This document shows positions 26,735-35,489 of a stretch of DNA of 64,000 nucleotides, one piece after another. Every line of letters starts with the position of its first letter. The first letter of the stretch is position 1. The DNA is from Pseudomonas putida (GTDB lineage Bacteria; Pseudomonadota; Gammaproteobacteria; Pseudomonadales; Pseudomonadaceae): positions 186,001 to 250,000 of the forward strand of contig NZ_SMTE01000008.1 in NCBI RefSeq assembly GCF_004357765.1. The letters run 5' to 3'. Under the pieces are notes generated by a model. It was not told the DNA's origin. It saw only the letters and a program-made list of their open reading frames with translations, and did not search any database. The position numbers and the translations under genes were made by a program.

Positions 26735-26824
26735 CGCCAGACATCATCTGCGTTGAACTGTGTCGCTTGCCGGCAACTCAACCATAGGCAAATTCTTACA
26801 TCCAATCCGTGATGAGGTATCGCC

Positions 26825-27289
26825 ATGAACGCTATCGACTTACTGATTCAAGACCACAAGCTGGTGAAGAAGCTGCTCGAAGAACTGTCCACCACCACCG
26901 AGCGAGCGGTGAAGAAGCGGGCGGAGTTGCTCCACAGGATCGAGCAGGAGCTGCAAATTCACACCGCGCTCGAAGAAGAAATTCTCTATCCCGCCATCAA
27001 GGAAGCGGGTGGCAAAGAAGAAGCGAAGATGTACTACGAGGCCAAGGAAGAACACCGGACTGTCGACTCCCTCGTACTACCCGACCTCCTGCATACCGAA
27101 ACCGGCACCGTCGAATTCGCCGGGCGGGTCAAGGTCATGAAGGAGTTGCTGGAGCATCACATCGAGGAAGAAGAAGGCGAGCTCTTCCCCACGGCGAAGA
27201 AGCTTCTGAGCAAGGACACCCTTGAGGAGCTCGGGCAAACCATGGAAATGCAGAAAAAAATGCTCAAGGGCGAGCAGCGAGCGGCTTAG
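26825..27289 (+). CDS. Hemerythrin-domain protein, 154 aa
   Basis: A four-helix hemerythrin-like protein with the His/Glu di-iron ligands in HKLVKKLLEEL, HTALEEEILYP, HRTVDSLVLPDL and HHIEEEEGELFP. Such proteins bind oxygen, nitric oxide or sense redox state; in Pseudomonas several accompany general-stress genes. No membrane segment or extra domain. The frame at 26809 on the same strand is a shadow. Confidence 0.9.
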   Translation: MNAIDLLIQDHKLVKKLLEELSTTTERAVKKRAELLHRIEQELQIHTALEEEILYPAIKEAGGKEEAKMYYEAKEEHRTVDSLVLPDLLHTETGTVEFAGRVKVMKELLEHHIEEEEGELFPTAKKLLSKDTLEELGQTMEMQKKMLKGEQRAA

Positions 27290-27367
27290 CCAAGCGATCA
27301 CCTGCCAGCGCTCAGAACGCTGGCAGGTTAGCAGCTTCAGATACCCCATCATCAGTTGGAAGGTTTC

Positions 27368-27616
27368 ATGGAATATTGGATTGGGTTACTTGAATGGCCT
27401 GCCATGGTGATGACCGTGCTGGCAGCCTGGTGCATCGGTTCGCGCCGTCCGGGTAGAAGGAAGATAGGATTCTGCTGTTTCATCGCAAGCAACGTGCTGT
27501 GGGCTGTATGGGGCTGGCAAGCACATGCCTGGGCTCTGATCATCCTGCAATTCTGTCTATGCGCCATGAATCTGCGAGGGTGGAAGAAGAATACGCAGCT
27601 GGAAGTGGTTAGCTGA
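27368..27616 (+). CDS. Small membrane protein, 82 aa
   Basis: Three short hydrophobic helices (about 8-23, 33-48, 52-68) with a conserved-looking aromatic character (FIASNVLWAVWGWQAHAWALI). GGAAGG lies just before ATG 27368. Its stop overlaps the convergent kinase gene by eight bases. It resembles small amino-acid-transporter-like membrane proteins of stress regions, but no family can be assigned. Confidence 0.68.
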   Translation: MEYWIGLLEWPAMVMTVLAAWCIGSRRPGRRKIGFCCFIASNVLWAVWGWQAHAWALIILQFCLCAMNLRGWKKNTQLEVVS

Positions 27617-28760
27617 ATGGCGCTTGGCTGAGATCGCTAGTCGTAGGCAGCGAGATACTGAAAGTCGTGCCTGCGTTCTGGCTGGATTTAACGTTGATAG
27701 TTCCTCCATGACGGGTCACGATCTCGCCCACGATGAACAAGCCAAGTCCTAAGCCACCTGATGCCTCATGATGCTCCGAAGTCAGACGCGAGTATCGGCC
27801 TTGAGGGTCAAACAAGTGAGGCAATAGGTCAGGTGGAATGGGCTTACCCCAGTTATGCACGCTGAACTCTACCGCCGCTGGGTTCGGGGTCAACGTTACC
27901 GTAATGGGCTTGGCATGATCTCCATGGTGAAAAGCATTGGCGATGAGGTTGGAGAACACCTGCCCCATTCGGGCCGCGTCAAACTGCCCATGAGCTGGAT
28001 TTCCCCCGTGAAGATTTACCGTGATCTCGGGTCGAGAAACGCGAAGCTCCTCCACGAGCGTTTTACACACCAGAGAGAGATCGACATTCTCTTTCTGGAT
28101 GGGGATACCCGAGCCCAGATTCGCTTTGGCCAAATCCAGCAGATCGGTCACGATTTGCTTCGATCGCGCCACACTCGCCGCGACCTGATTCGCTACCCTC
28201 GCATCATTCTTGGAGAGATTGCCTTTTCGGCACAACATTTCCGCCCCCAGGAGAGCTGCTGTAATAGGCGTTCGTAGGTCATGTCCGAGTACACCGAGGA
28301 CGAGTTTCCGGGTTGTCTCAACTGCGATGCCATAGGATGTAATCGACTCACCCAGTGCTTGATCAATGGCCTCGTTGAAACGAACCATGTCTTCGACGTC
28401 ATGGGGCTCTCCGGCCAATTGTCGAGCCAGCCATAAGCGAAGCACGCTAGCGCGTAATGCTCGATACTCGGCAACGACCTGGTCGAGTGTGAATCCAGCG
28501 TCAAGGCGGGTGAGAGCATGTACCTGGGCGGCGGTCTCTACCGAGTTAGGTGCCTGCATACCTCGGGATTTTTCGAATTGCTGGATTGCCGATTGAGGCG
28601 AGGCCATATCAGCGGCAACGGTACGCATAATGCGTTCTGCATGATTTCGCAGGCCGGCCTCGTCAAGATCGGGCACAGGCGTGTCAATCGTCCGCGCAAA
28701 GTCCTCCCAAGCCTGAAGGATCGCTTCCATTTCCAGAAGAATGAATTCAGCCAACCGCAT
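27609..28760 (-). CDS. RsbRD-N-type sensor histidine kinase, 383 aa
   Basis: The N-terminal 165 residues (VAADMASPQSAIQQFEKS, LDAGFTLDQVVAEYRALRAS) match the N-terminal domain of RsbT co-antagonist RsbRD proteins, a helical sensor module. A HisKA domain follows (VLGHDLRTPITAALLGAEML) and an ATPase (VFSNLIANAFHHGDHAKP, GGLGLGLFIVGEIVTRHGG). No membrane segment, so the input is cytosolic. With the RsbQ/PAS-kinase pair this gives the block two kinases built on modules known from Bacillus sigma-B stress signalling. Confidence 0.9.
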   Translation of the reverse strand: MRLAEFILLEMEAILQAWEDFARTIDTPVPDLDEAGLRNHAERIMRTVAADMASPQSAIQQFEKSRGMQAPNSVETAAQVHALTRLDAGFTLDQVVAEYRALRASVLRLWLARQLAGEPHDVEDMVRFNEAIDQALGESITSYGIAVETTRKLVLGVLGHDLRTPITAALLGAEMLCRKGNLSKNDARVANQVAASVARSKQIVTDLLDLAKANLGSGIPIQKENVDLSLVCKTLVEELRVSRPEITVNLHGGNPAHGQFDAARMGQVFSNLIANAFHHGDHAKPITVTLTPNPAAVEFSVHNWGKPIPPDLLPHLFDPQGRYSRLTSEHHEASGGLGLGLFIVGEIVTRHGGTINVKSSQNAGTTFSISLPTTSDLSQAPFS

Positions 28761-28948
28761 TGATTTTCCTCACCAGAGTGCGGTTTATCAGAATAGACCA
28801 TCCAGCGATGAGCATCCTGCGGTCACCAGCCTCCAGTGAACGCCTCTGGGAGAGGAGGAGCAAGGCAATGTTTCCAGGCACGTTAACGACCCTTTAACCT
28901 AGACGGTGCTTAGTCAGTGCAAAGTTATGGAAACTGGGAACACGACTC

Positions 28949-29956
28949 GTGAGAAGCAAAATACAAGCGGTAATCTTCTTAGGATTGATGGGATCTAGCG
29001 CGCAGTACGCTGCTGCTGCCAACGTGTACGGCCCGCAACTGGAGGGCTTCACCTACCCTTACCCCTTGAAGCATTTGAACTTCACCTCGCAGGGAAAAGC
29101 CTTGCAGATGGGGTATTTGGACGTACCGGCGCGAAAGCCGGAATCAACCGTTGGAACAGTAGTGTTGTTGCACGGCAAGAACTTCTGCTCGGCCACCTGG
29201 GAGGATACGATCAGGGCACTGAGCGATGCAGGCTATAGGGTGATCGCCCCGGATCAAATCGGGTTCTGCTCTTCAAGCAAACCCGACAATTATCAGTACA
29301 CTTTTCAGCAGTTGGCCTACAACACTCACGAGCTGTTGAAGCAGTTGGACATCAATAAAGCTAGCGTTGTCGGCCACTCAACTGGCGGCATGCTGGCTAC
29401 CCGTTATGCCTTGATGTACCCCTCGGAGACGTCAAAATTAGTCCTGGTTAACCCGATCGGGTTAGAGGATTGGAAGGCTATGGGTGTTCCCTATCGAACA
29501 GTCGACCAATGGTTTGATCGGGAGCTGAAGCTGACCGCAGCAGGCATCAAGACCTATGAGCAGAAGACCTATTACGATGGCCGCTGGAAGCCTGAATTCG
29601 ACCGATGGGTCGATATGCTCGCAGGGCTCAATGCTGGCCCTGGCCAGAAAGCTGTAGCCTGGAACTCCGCCCTCATCTACGACATGATCTTCACTCAGCC
29701 TGTCGTATATGAGTTACCGAAGCTCCGAGTCCCAACCCTCTTGATGATTGGCCAGAGAGACACCACGGCCATTGGAAGTGACATCGCACCTGCAGAGGTA
29801 AAGGCCAAGATTGGAAAATATCCTGAGCTGGGCAGAGCCGCCCAAAAAGCGATACCTGGGGCAGAGTTGATTGAGTTCCCTAGGTTGGGACATGCACCTC
29901 AGATGGAGGAACCGGGAAAATTCAACCAGGCTCTTACACAATGGATCGCACAGTGA
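28949..29956 (+). CDS. Secreted alpha/beta hydrolase, 335 aa
   Basis: A GTG-start protein with a signal peptide (AVIFLGLMGSSAQYAAAA). The hydrolase fold shows the oxyanion segment LLHGKNFCSATWEDT, catalytic Ser in VVGHSTGGML, Asp in MIGQRDTTAIG and His in PRLGHAPQMEEP. It is probably periplasmic, acting on esters or similar small substrates. It stands alone between the kinase and the HEPN-like gene, with a promoter region of about 190 bases upstream. Confidence 0.88.
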   Translation: MRSKIQAVIFLGLMGSSAQYAAAANVYGPQLEGFTYPYPLKHLNFTSQGKALQMGYLDVPARKPESTVGTVVLLHGKNFCSATWEDTIRALSDAGYRVIAPDQIGFCSSSKPDNYQYTFQQLAYNTHELLKQLDINKASVVGHSTGGMLATRYALMYPSETSKLVLVNPIGLEDWKAMGVPYRTVDQWFDRELKLTAAGIKTYEQKTYYDGRWKPEFDRWVDMLAGLNAGPGQKAVAWNSALIYDMIFTQPVVYELPKLRVPTLLMIGQRDTTAIGSDIAPAEVKAKIGKYPELGRAAQKAIPGAELIEFPRLGHAPQMEEPGKFNQALTQWIAQ

Positions 29957-30047
29957 TGATCTGAGCTTTGCCCAGGCAGCGCTCGACGCGCATTTCGAGC
30001 GCTGCTTTAGTGGAAGGGGTCATCTCAATCACGCTTACGTAGTTGGA

Positions 30048-31007
30048 TTAATCGTCCTTGGTCGCAAGGTAATGATGGTAGCTACATAGCCCTCCAAATT
30101 CCTGTTCATGCACTCCTAAAGCAGTGCTGCATACAGGACATTCTGTGTAATCCAGCTCGGAAAAGCAGATCGCACATTTCCCATGCTCAACTAGAAAGCT
30201 GTCCATGCCACATGCGTGGCATGTTTCATTGCATGGGTCTCCACCGTCTTTTACATTGACGTAATTGATGCCAGCTAGGGACTCGACCAACGCTGGAGCC
30301 ATAACCTCCTCATAGCTGCTTGACTGCAGGCACGCCATACAAAAAAACTCCAGGCACTCTGGCTCCAGCGCCGGATCATCGACTCGAACCAGCTGCGATG
30401 AACAGCAAGGGCAGCGAATTTCCTCGACCGCGTCAGCAAGCTCTGGGAAAGCCCAATCAACCTTTTCCAAGGACTCCAAACACGCTTTGTGTTGCAGCGT
30501 GTAGACCTGTTCGACCTCTACAAGAGATTTCCAGCATGGCCCCCCAAGCAGCTTTACAGGATCTTCGCCTAGATGGGGTTGGCAGAATTGGATAATCAAT
30601 TGCAGTGCGCTCGCAATCGCCTCCTGCATCTGGGATGGCGTGTTCTGGCTGTAATAGTGCTCAGAATCATTCCGGATTGCCTGAAGGTTCGCGAGTAATT
30701 TCCAGTCAACACCCCCGATGCCGAGCGAGATAAGTCGGCGCTGGATATCCATGTAATCAACGGTTTTCTTACCTTTACCTCTCCAGACAACCTCATCGGT
30801 TTCGGAATCAATTACCGGAGTGATTTCGGTCTTGAGCAAAACCTCATCTGACCCCACAGGGCTGAGCTGCTGCAGCTTACATTTGAATAGCAGCAACAAG
30901 CCTGCGTAGAGGTTCCGAATGGCCGAGAGCACCCTTCTGGGATCGTCGCTATGAAAATCCTCGACGCCAAGCTGAATGGATGTGACGGCGTTCTGAAGCA
31001 TGCTCAT
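30048..31007 (-). CDS. HEPN-like protein with C-terminal zinc ribbons, 319 aa
   Basis: The N-terminal half (RRVLSAIRNLYAGLLLLFKCKL ... LQAIRNDSEHYY) fits a HEPN helical bundle with the Arg-x4-His signature of HEPN ribonucleases. The C-terminal half has many paired cysteines: CPCC, then FFCMAC, CNETCHAC, CAIC and CPVC, enough for several zinc ribbons. I start it at 31007 because AGGGAG lies eight bases before that ATG; the frame runs on to 31091 without a ribosome site. HEPN nucleases are common in toxin and phage-defence systems; here no antitoxin-like neighbour is evident. Confidence 0.7.
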   Translation of the reverse strand: MSMLQNAVTSIQLGVEDFHSDDPRRVLSAIRNLYAGLLLLFKCKLQQLSPVGSDEVLLKTEITPVIDSETDEVVWRGKGKKTVDYMDIQRRLISLGIGGVDWKLLANLQAIRNDSEHYYSQNTPSQMQEAIASALQLIIQFCQPHLGEDPVKLLGGPCWKSLVEVEQVYTLQHKACLESLEKVDWAFPELADAVEEIRCPCCSSQLVRVDDPALEPECLEFFCMACLQSSSYEEVMAPALVESLAGINYVNVKDGGDPCNETCHACGMDSFLVEHGKCAICFSELDYTECPVCSTALGVHEQEFGGLCSYHHYLATKDD

Positions 31008-31205
31008 ACGTAAACTCCCTAGGGCTGCCAATACCTGTTCAACCATTGATGTCAGAAGACCCTTGGCCAGTACTGGCGAGGGAGCTACCACCTCGCAAAA
31101 CGATCTCGCACTTCATTGATCGGGGATCACAACCGGTGGTGGTAGGCCAGAGATTAGCACCCACTTTAAACGTACTGCCTGCCAGAGTGAGCTGAGGGTC
31201 TGCTA

Positions 31206-31241
31206 AAAAAAAACCACTCGCGCCTGGCGGCTGCCGAGTGG
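31206..31241 (-). terminator. Rho-independent terminator
   Basis: On the minus strand CCACTCG and CGAGTGG form a seven-pair stem around a 14-base loop, followed by a run of nine T. It lies just downstream of the SDR remnant, indicating that the original gene ended here. Confidence 0.75.
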
Positions 31242-31289
31242 CTTCTAGGTGTAAGCCCCTATCTAACTCGGCGACAGTGCGCCTCAGCA

Positions 31290-31523
31290 TTACTGAGCGG
31301 TGTAACCACCATCGATTACAAGCTCACTGCCCGTCATGAATTTCGACTCCTCCGATGCCAGGAAGAGAACGGCGTAAGCGATGTCATCTGGCTCACCGAT
31401 CCCCAACGGGTGCAGCACCTTCATGTCGGCGAGGTACTTCTCGGTGCCGCCTGGCATCGATTTACTCTTCTCGATGTTGATCGGCGTGAGGATGGTGCCT
31501 GGGTGGACAGAGTTCACGGACAC
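31290..31523 (-). pseudogene. 3' remnant of an SDR oxidoreductase, 77 codons
   Basis: Only the C-terminal third of a short-chain dehydrogenase remains: VNSVHPGTILTPINIEKS, GIGEPDDIAYAVLFLASEESKF and the classic ending GSELVIDGGYTAQ. The Rossmann glycine motif and the Tyr-x3-Lys are missing. Upstream DNA on the same strand does not read as SDR, so the gene has been cut, presumably by insertion or deletion. A terminator still follows it. Confidence 0.8.
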
Positions 31524-32497
31524 CCTGATCCATCACTGCCAAAACCAAAGACCTGGTAGCGGTGACGTGCTCGAAGATCAATGCTTGAAGATGACGGGCC
31601 AGTGAGATTACGGAATTTGATGCCATCCACCTGGCGTCTGACGGCCACCTAAGACGGACAGATCCGATGGTTACGATCGTCTACCAACCCATTCTCCACA
31701 CCCAATTCCACCCAATACCGGTCGGCTCATCCAAGCTTGTCAGTAATGTACCGGAAACCGGTGCCCCGCCCTGAGCACCCATTGGATCAAAACGCGGGTT
31801 AGGCTCATCCAACGCAGTGTTGTCCGACACAGTTAGGATTTCAGACGCAGCTACCCCACTCAAAATTTTCTGTGGCTCAATTTCCTTGTTTGAAGGCAAA
31901 AGCAAAAGCAGCGGCCTATGGCCGAAATGCCGATCCCCCTCCCTGCCCCGCCTACCTGGCGGGCAAGGCATCTGAAACCTCAAAAACCTTGCAGATCAAA
32001 AGCGAAAAGCGTGGCCATGTCACCGCGCTTGAACCGGAAATCGTCGGTAGCAGTTGCACCGTACTTTTTCTTTGGTCTCAAATATAAGAACTCCGTCTCG
32101 CTTAAAAATTTTCAAGAGGGGGGGGGTGGAAGAAAAACGCCAAACCCCGACGAGCAGTAAAGAAATTGCCGAGCTGGCAAGCTTTTAGCGGTAAAATGTG
32201 GAAAAACATCGCTAAATGGACATTAGTTACCGACTAAGACGGTAGCGATCCTTACTGCTCCGGCGCGGAGCTATGAGCCCATTGCAAAGGGCGGCGAAGC
32301 ACGCAATCACCGGCGAATGCTGGGCACCAAACTCAAAAACCTGGCTTTGCAGAACGCACCGGAGCGGTCGGCGAGCATGTGCAATCTTTCGGTGAGAATT
32401 ACCTGACTGCCTGCTTTCGTGGATCCGGCCTGCCGCCAAAGGACTGGGGCATTTAGAATGCAGAGAGGCCCTGACGCTTTCCTTTGATGGAACTGAA
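31524..32497. other. Long stretch without supported genes
   Basis: This 974-base region lies between the SDR remnant and an antitoxin-like gene. It has only short scattered frames on both strands and a nine-G run near 32120, preceded by T-rich and A-rich tracts. Some frames on the minus strand look like degraded coding sequence (for example around 31950-32080), but nothing can be assigned. It reads as decayed mobile-element or gene debris. Confidence 0.55.
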
Positions 32498-32854
32498 ATG
32501 CTGATCGAGTTGGACTTGAACACCAATGACGCGGAGGCGCTGTTGCGTCACTGCATAGACCACCAGCCAAACACGGCAGATTTTCGTGAGAACGCTCGTC
32601 TTGCAGAGGCGCTAGAAACACTTGCCGTCGCCATCGAAGACGCCATGAGTTCAACGCTTGAAAGTCGCAATCCGTCGAGTACGATTGATCCGCAGCTGCT
32701 CGATGCAGCAGTTGGATTGTTCGGCGACGAGGCCTTGGCAATCGGGTGGTTATCGAAACCGCTGCGAACCCTCGGCCATAAACGCCTGATTGATATCGAC
32801 GTTGAGGAAGCCCTGGATCTGATCAGGCGGCTGGAGCATGGCTTTGCGGGCTAG
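32498..32854 (+). CDS. MbcA/ParS/Xre-type antitoxin-like protein, orphan, 118 aa
   Basis: The C-terminal 55 residues (LLDAAVGLFGDEALAIGWLSKPLRTLGHKR then VEEALDLIRRLEHGFAG) match the toxin-binding domain (DUF2384) of MbcA/ParS/Xre antitoxins that partner RES-domain toxins. The N-terminal part (LLRHCIDHQPNTADFRENARL) is a helical segment rather than a clear XRE helix-turn-helix. No RES-toxin frame follows or precedes it. The protein shares its C-terminal ending pattern with the CcdA-like fusion at 37837-38214. It may be an anti-toxin against a toxin elsewhere or a regulator. Confidence 0.78.
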   Translation: MLIELDLNTNDAEALLRHCIDHQPNTADFRENARLAEALETLAVAIEDAMSSTLESRNPSSTIDPQLLDAAVGLFGDEALAIGWLSKPLRTLGHKRLIDIDVEEALDLIRRLEHGFAG

Positions 32855-33204
32855 TGGTCTTTCAAGTAGCTCATACAGTAAGCCTGCGGATATTGGCTTT
32901 GGAAGGGATATCGGCTGACGCTGGCTAGGGTTTGGTGACTCATCCAGTAACCCGCTATCGTACCCCCCCAACAAGTTGCCGCAGGTACCGCCACTACTTG
33001 GATCGCATCGACGCGATGAGGGCACTCTGCCTACCCCTGTTCGCATCCTGCAATTACAGCGGAAATCGTGTGGCGGCCCGATGCCGCTAGCTGAGTGCTA
33101 CGTTGAGCCAAGCCCACGACAGAGTCCTTATCCTGCTCGAAAATCACTCATCGTAAGCTGAATCAGCCGAGTCTGTTCCGGCCTACCTTTTAGTTCGAGT
33201 TACT
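32855..33204. other. Intergenic, nothing recognised
   Basis: No supported gene in 350 bases. There are short frames on both strands without ribosome sites. It separates the antitoxin-like gene from a convergent membrane-protein gene. Confidence 0.5.
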
Positions 33205-33717
33205 TCACGCTTGCCGCAGGGCCACACGTCGTTTCTGACGCGCGCTGAATATGTAGGTGACCGCTAGGAACAACGCCATACCGGCCAGATCCGCTACGAA
33301 GTGCTGGTACGCATGAGTGAACGGGATTCCGTTGGTGATGGGATCATTCCACATCTCATTGCCCATTGATAACGCGAGGGCAAACAGCACGCCCATGGCG
33401 GGCTTCCAGCTGACGCCTTCTTTAAAGTCTCGAACAGTCGAACGTCTCGCCGTGCGCACGAGGGCCAGCGGCCAAGCGTGAAGAGGCACCGCAAAGATAC
33501 GACTAAGTACTTTCCTCAAGTTAATGATTTGGATGTCCGACCACTCGCAAGATAGGTAACTCAGAGCAAAGGGGAACGTGAACCCGAACAAGGCGTGGCA
33601 GACGTTGTAATTCCATGCCATGACGTCGAACAGGCAAAGCTGGATGTACCAGTAGGACAGACTGATCGAGGCGAAAATCAGCCCAGGCACCCAGATGGTG
33701 ATTCGTTTTAATCGCAA
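33205..33717 (-). CDS. Multi-helix membrane protein, 170 aa
   Basis: About four membrane helices (ITIWVPGLIFASISLSYW, HALFGFTFPFALSYLS, MGVLFALALSMGNEMW, FVADLAGMALFLAVTYIF). The last helices carry polar and aromatic residues (HAYQHFVADLAG). A TTG at 33717 with GGGGAG eight bases upstream is the best start; the frame continues to 33921 with a non-protein-like N-terminus. No known family; a VanZ-like fold is possible but unproven. It stands alone. Confidence 0.65.
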   Translation of the reverse strand: MRLKRITIWVPGLIFASISLSYWYIQLCLFDVMAWNYNVCHALFGFTFPFALSYLSCEWSDIQIINLRKVLSRIFAVPLHAWPLALVRTARRSTVRDFKEGVSWKPAMGVLFALALSMGNEMWNDPITNGIPFTHAYQHFVADLAGMALFLAVTYIFSARQKRRVALRQA

Positions 33718-34205
33718 GCGTCGTTCTCCCCAGACCGAAGGTGGCTCACGCAGACCATACAGAGATTTCGAGGTGGGACAAGCTAAAGGCAAGCCGTTTT
33801 GTGATGACGAGGTCGCGAAGGAGGCAACGACAGGGATGCGCATCGCATCCTCGGCTGGGCCCCGCAACTCTGAGGCCTGGCGGAGGCACTGAGAGTTACC
33901 GGGCCATAAGCTCAGCGTCATGTCAAAGTTTGCGGGAAGCTATGGCTTGAGGGCCTGCTTCCACGCAGTGTTCTGCTCCATTTACGTCCGTCTGACGAAA
34001 TCAACGCTACGGCCAAATGACATCTTCGCCGGTATATCCCTGTCCGCGTTGCGCCACGGTATAAGGAATGGGAGCCTCGGCCCTCCGTCATTCGGGTATC
34101 GCTGTGTAGGACTCTCAACTCGGGGGTGGGGTCGATTGAATGGATGATCCACAAAGGGCGTTCTGTGCTGAGCTCTGGCTGCTCAGATCGCTCAGTGGTA
34201 ACTGC
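33718..34205. other. Intergenic, nothing recognised
   Basis: No gene is supported. Several frames on the plus strand lack ribosome sites and protein-like composition. The segment lies between the upstream end of the membrane-protein gene and the 3' end of the HAD gene. Confidence 0.5.
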
Positions 34206-34856
34206 TTAATCGGTGCGATTGCGCTCGGTGATCAGGTTGGCGAATTGCATGAGGTCGCTGATCTCACCCTGCCCTGACCGATCCAAGTGATACCCCACGA
34301 TCCCCACAGCTTTGGGGCCATCTCTGTCGCATTTTCTGGAATCGCCAATCATCACCACTCGGTCTTTCTCTCGTGCTCTTTCAAGCTCAGCGCAGCGAGC
34401 TTCCACCCCCATCTCCCGGCAAATGCTCAGGTAGATACTGGGGTCGGGCTTCATGACCCCGAGCTCGTAACTGAAAGCGTGGCATTGCACGTGCGGAAAG
34501 GCTTTCGTGATCACAGGGCCGTAGGGCTGGGCCAGGTTCGAACAAATACCAATGATCACCCCTGCCTCCTGCAACTGGTCAATCGCCTCAAGCGCATCAG
34601 GGTATAGCTCGATAGATGTCAGTTCCTTGCTCAGCGCATCGTTCATCTCGGCTCGCCTCGATGAAGGAAGCTCGATCCCAAGATGATCAGCTACTTGGTC
34701 AAAACTGAGGTTCGCCGTCATCACGAAATGAGTGCTGTCGGGTCTTAGCGCCAAACCCTGGCGACGGCCCTCTCTAAGCAGAACACTGTAGGGGTTGGTG
34801 CGTTGACCAATGCGAACAATGGTACCGAAAGCGTCGAAGACGACTGCCGAAATCAT
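34206..34856 (-). CDS. HAD-family hydrolase, 216 aa
   Basis: A haloacid-dehalogenase superfamily phosphatase: the nucleophile motif is VVFDAFGTIV (one Asp rather than the DxD of many phosphatases), motif II is ICSNL, Lys in GVMKPDPSIY and the acidic motif in VMIGDSRKCDRDGPKAVG. Small-molecule phosphatase or dehalogenase activity is expected. ATG 34856 is preceded by GGAGGGG, so the longer frame to 34943 is not used. Upstream of it lies the 61-base inverted repeat at 34983-35043, which could regulate it. Confidence 0.85.
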   Translation of the reverse strand: MISAVVFDAFGTIVRIGQRTNPYSVLLREGRRQGLALRPDSTHFVMTANLSFDQVADHLGIELPSSRRAEMNDALSKELTSIELYPDALEAIDQLQEAGVIIGICSNLAQPYGPVITKAFPHVQCHAFSYELGVMKPDPSIYLSICREMGVEARCAELERAREKDRVVMIGDSRKCDRDGPKAVGIVGYHLDRSGQGEISDLMQFANLITERNRTD

Positions 34857-35167
34857 TGCCCCTCCTTCCTGTCTTACCTGATTCAAACACCCCTGTTCGG
34901 ATCGAACAGTCACAAGACAAAACCAAGTCCAAGCGTGTTTCACCGACCGTTTCCATCAAGACTTGGCCCCCCACAGCTGGACTGTAAACGAGTTTTTTGA
35001 CCTGTAAACCACGCAGGTTTACACATCAAAAAAGTGGTTTACACAACCCAGAAGCAGGTATCGACAAGCTGCGATTTGAAGCCGACTGCGCGCAGAAGCG
35101 ATTGCTACTTCCAAGGGGCACACGGGCCTCGGCCACAATGTTTCCGTAGCCACCGATCCAGAGCGCC
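34857..35167. other. Intergenic region holding the TGTAAAC array
   Basis: No gene is supported in these 311 bases. Between the HAD start and the 106-aa gene stop it holds the four-half-site inverted repeat described separately, and otherwise only short frames without ribosome sites. Confidence 0.5.
34983..35043. repeat. Symmetrical array of four TGTAAAC half-sites
   Basis: TGTAAAC occurs at 34983-34989 and 35003-35009, and its reverse complement GTTTACA at 35017-35023 and 35037-35043. Both pairs are centred exactly on 35013. The arms also share a T6-GA tract (TTTTTTGA left, TCAAAAAA right), so the whole is an inverted repeat of two 30-base arms differing at six positions. It lies 126 bases upstream of the HAD gene start and downstream of the 106-aa gene. 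Such dual palindromes are typical of a multimeric DNA-binding protein or recombinase. No protein for it is identified. Confidence 0.7.
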
Positions 35168-35488
35168 TTATGGGCTGGGACAAATACTAGCCTCACAGGC
35201 TTCGAGCCAATTCACGACGACGTAATGATCTCGACCACAGAGGCTCTGGAGTAATACAAAGCCCTGCTGCTCATCGACAGTCTTAGCCGGCGGGGTGGCA
35301 ACTGTCTCTCCGTCCTGAATGAGGCCCGAGCGATCAGAGAAAACCATGGCCGAGTAGCGTGCCCCTACCCTCGCGACATCGATCAAGTAGGCATCGATAA
35401 TCACACCCCACTTGATACGCTTCGCAGCTAATACTTTTAGAGGGATGGGGGGCTCGCCGTTCACCGAGCACCTGGCGTTGTTCAACAC
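35168..35488 (-). CDS. Hypothetical protein coupled to metallophosphoesterase, 106 aa
   Basis: A small beta-rich protein (KWGVIIDAYLIDVARVGARYSAMVFSD) of unknown family. A longer frame to 35545 overlaps the upstream gene, but GTG 35488 has GGAG seven bases upstream, inside the final codons of the metallophosphoesterase, and lies one base after its stop. That tight coupling means the two are made together. A role as partner or target of the phosphoesterase is inferred from the position only. Confidence 0.7.
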   Translation of the reverse strand: MLNNARCSVNGEPPIPLKVLAAKRIKWGVIIDAYLIDVARVGARYSAMVFSDRSGLIQDGETVATPPAKTVDEQQGFVLLQSLCGRDHYVVVNWLEACEASICPSP

Positions 35489-35489
35489 T

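Noticed and set aside
31681-31983. 100-aa minus-strand frame in the decayed region
   Set aside because: I considered a transposase C-terminus (insertion-sequence remnant) but no catalytic motif or terminal repeat could be seen.
32100-32160. Run of nine G near 32120 as a phase-variable tract
   Set aside because: It does not lie within or directly before a supported gene, so no switching function can be argued.
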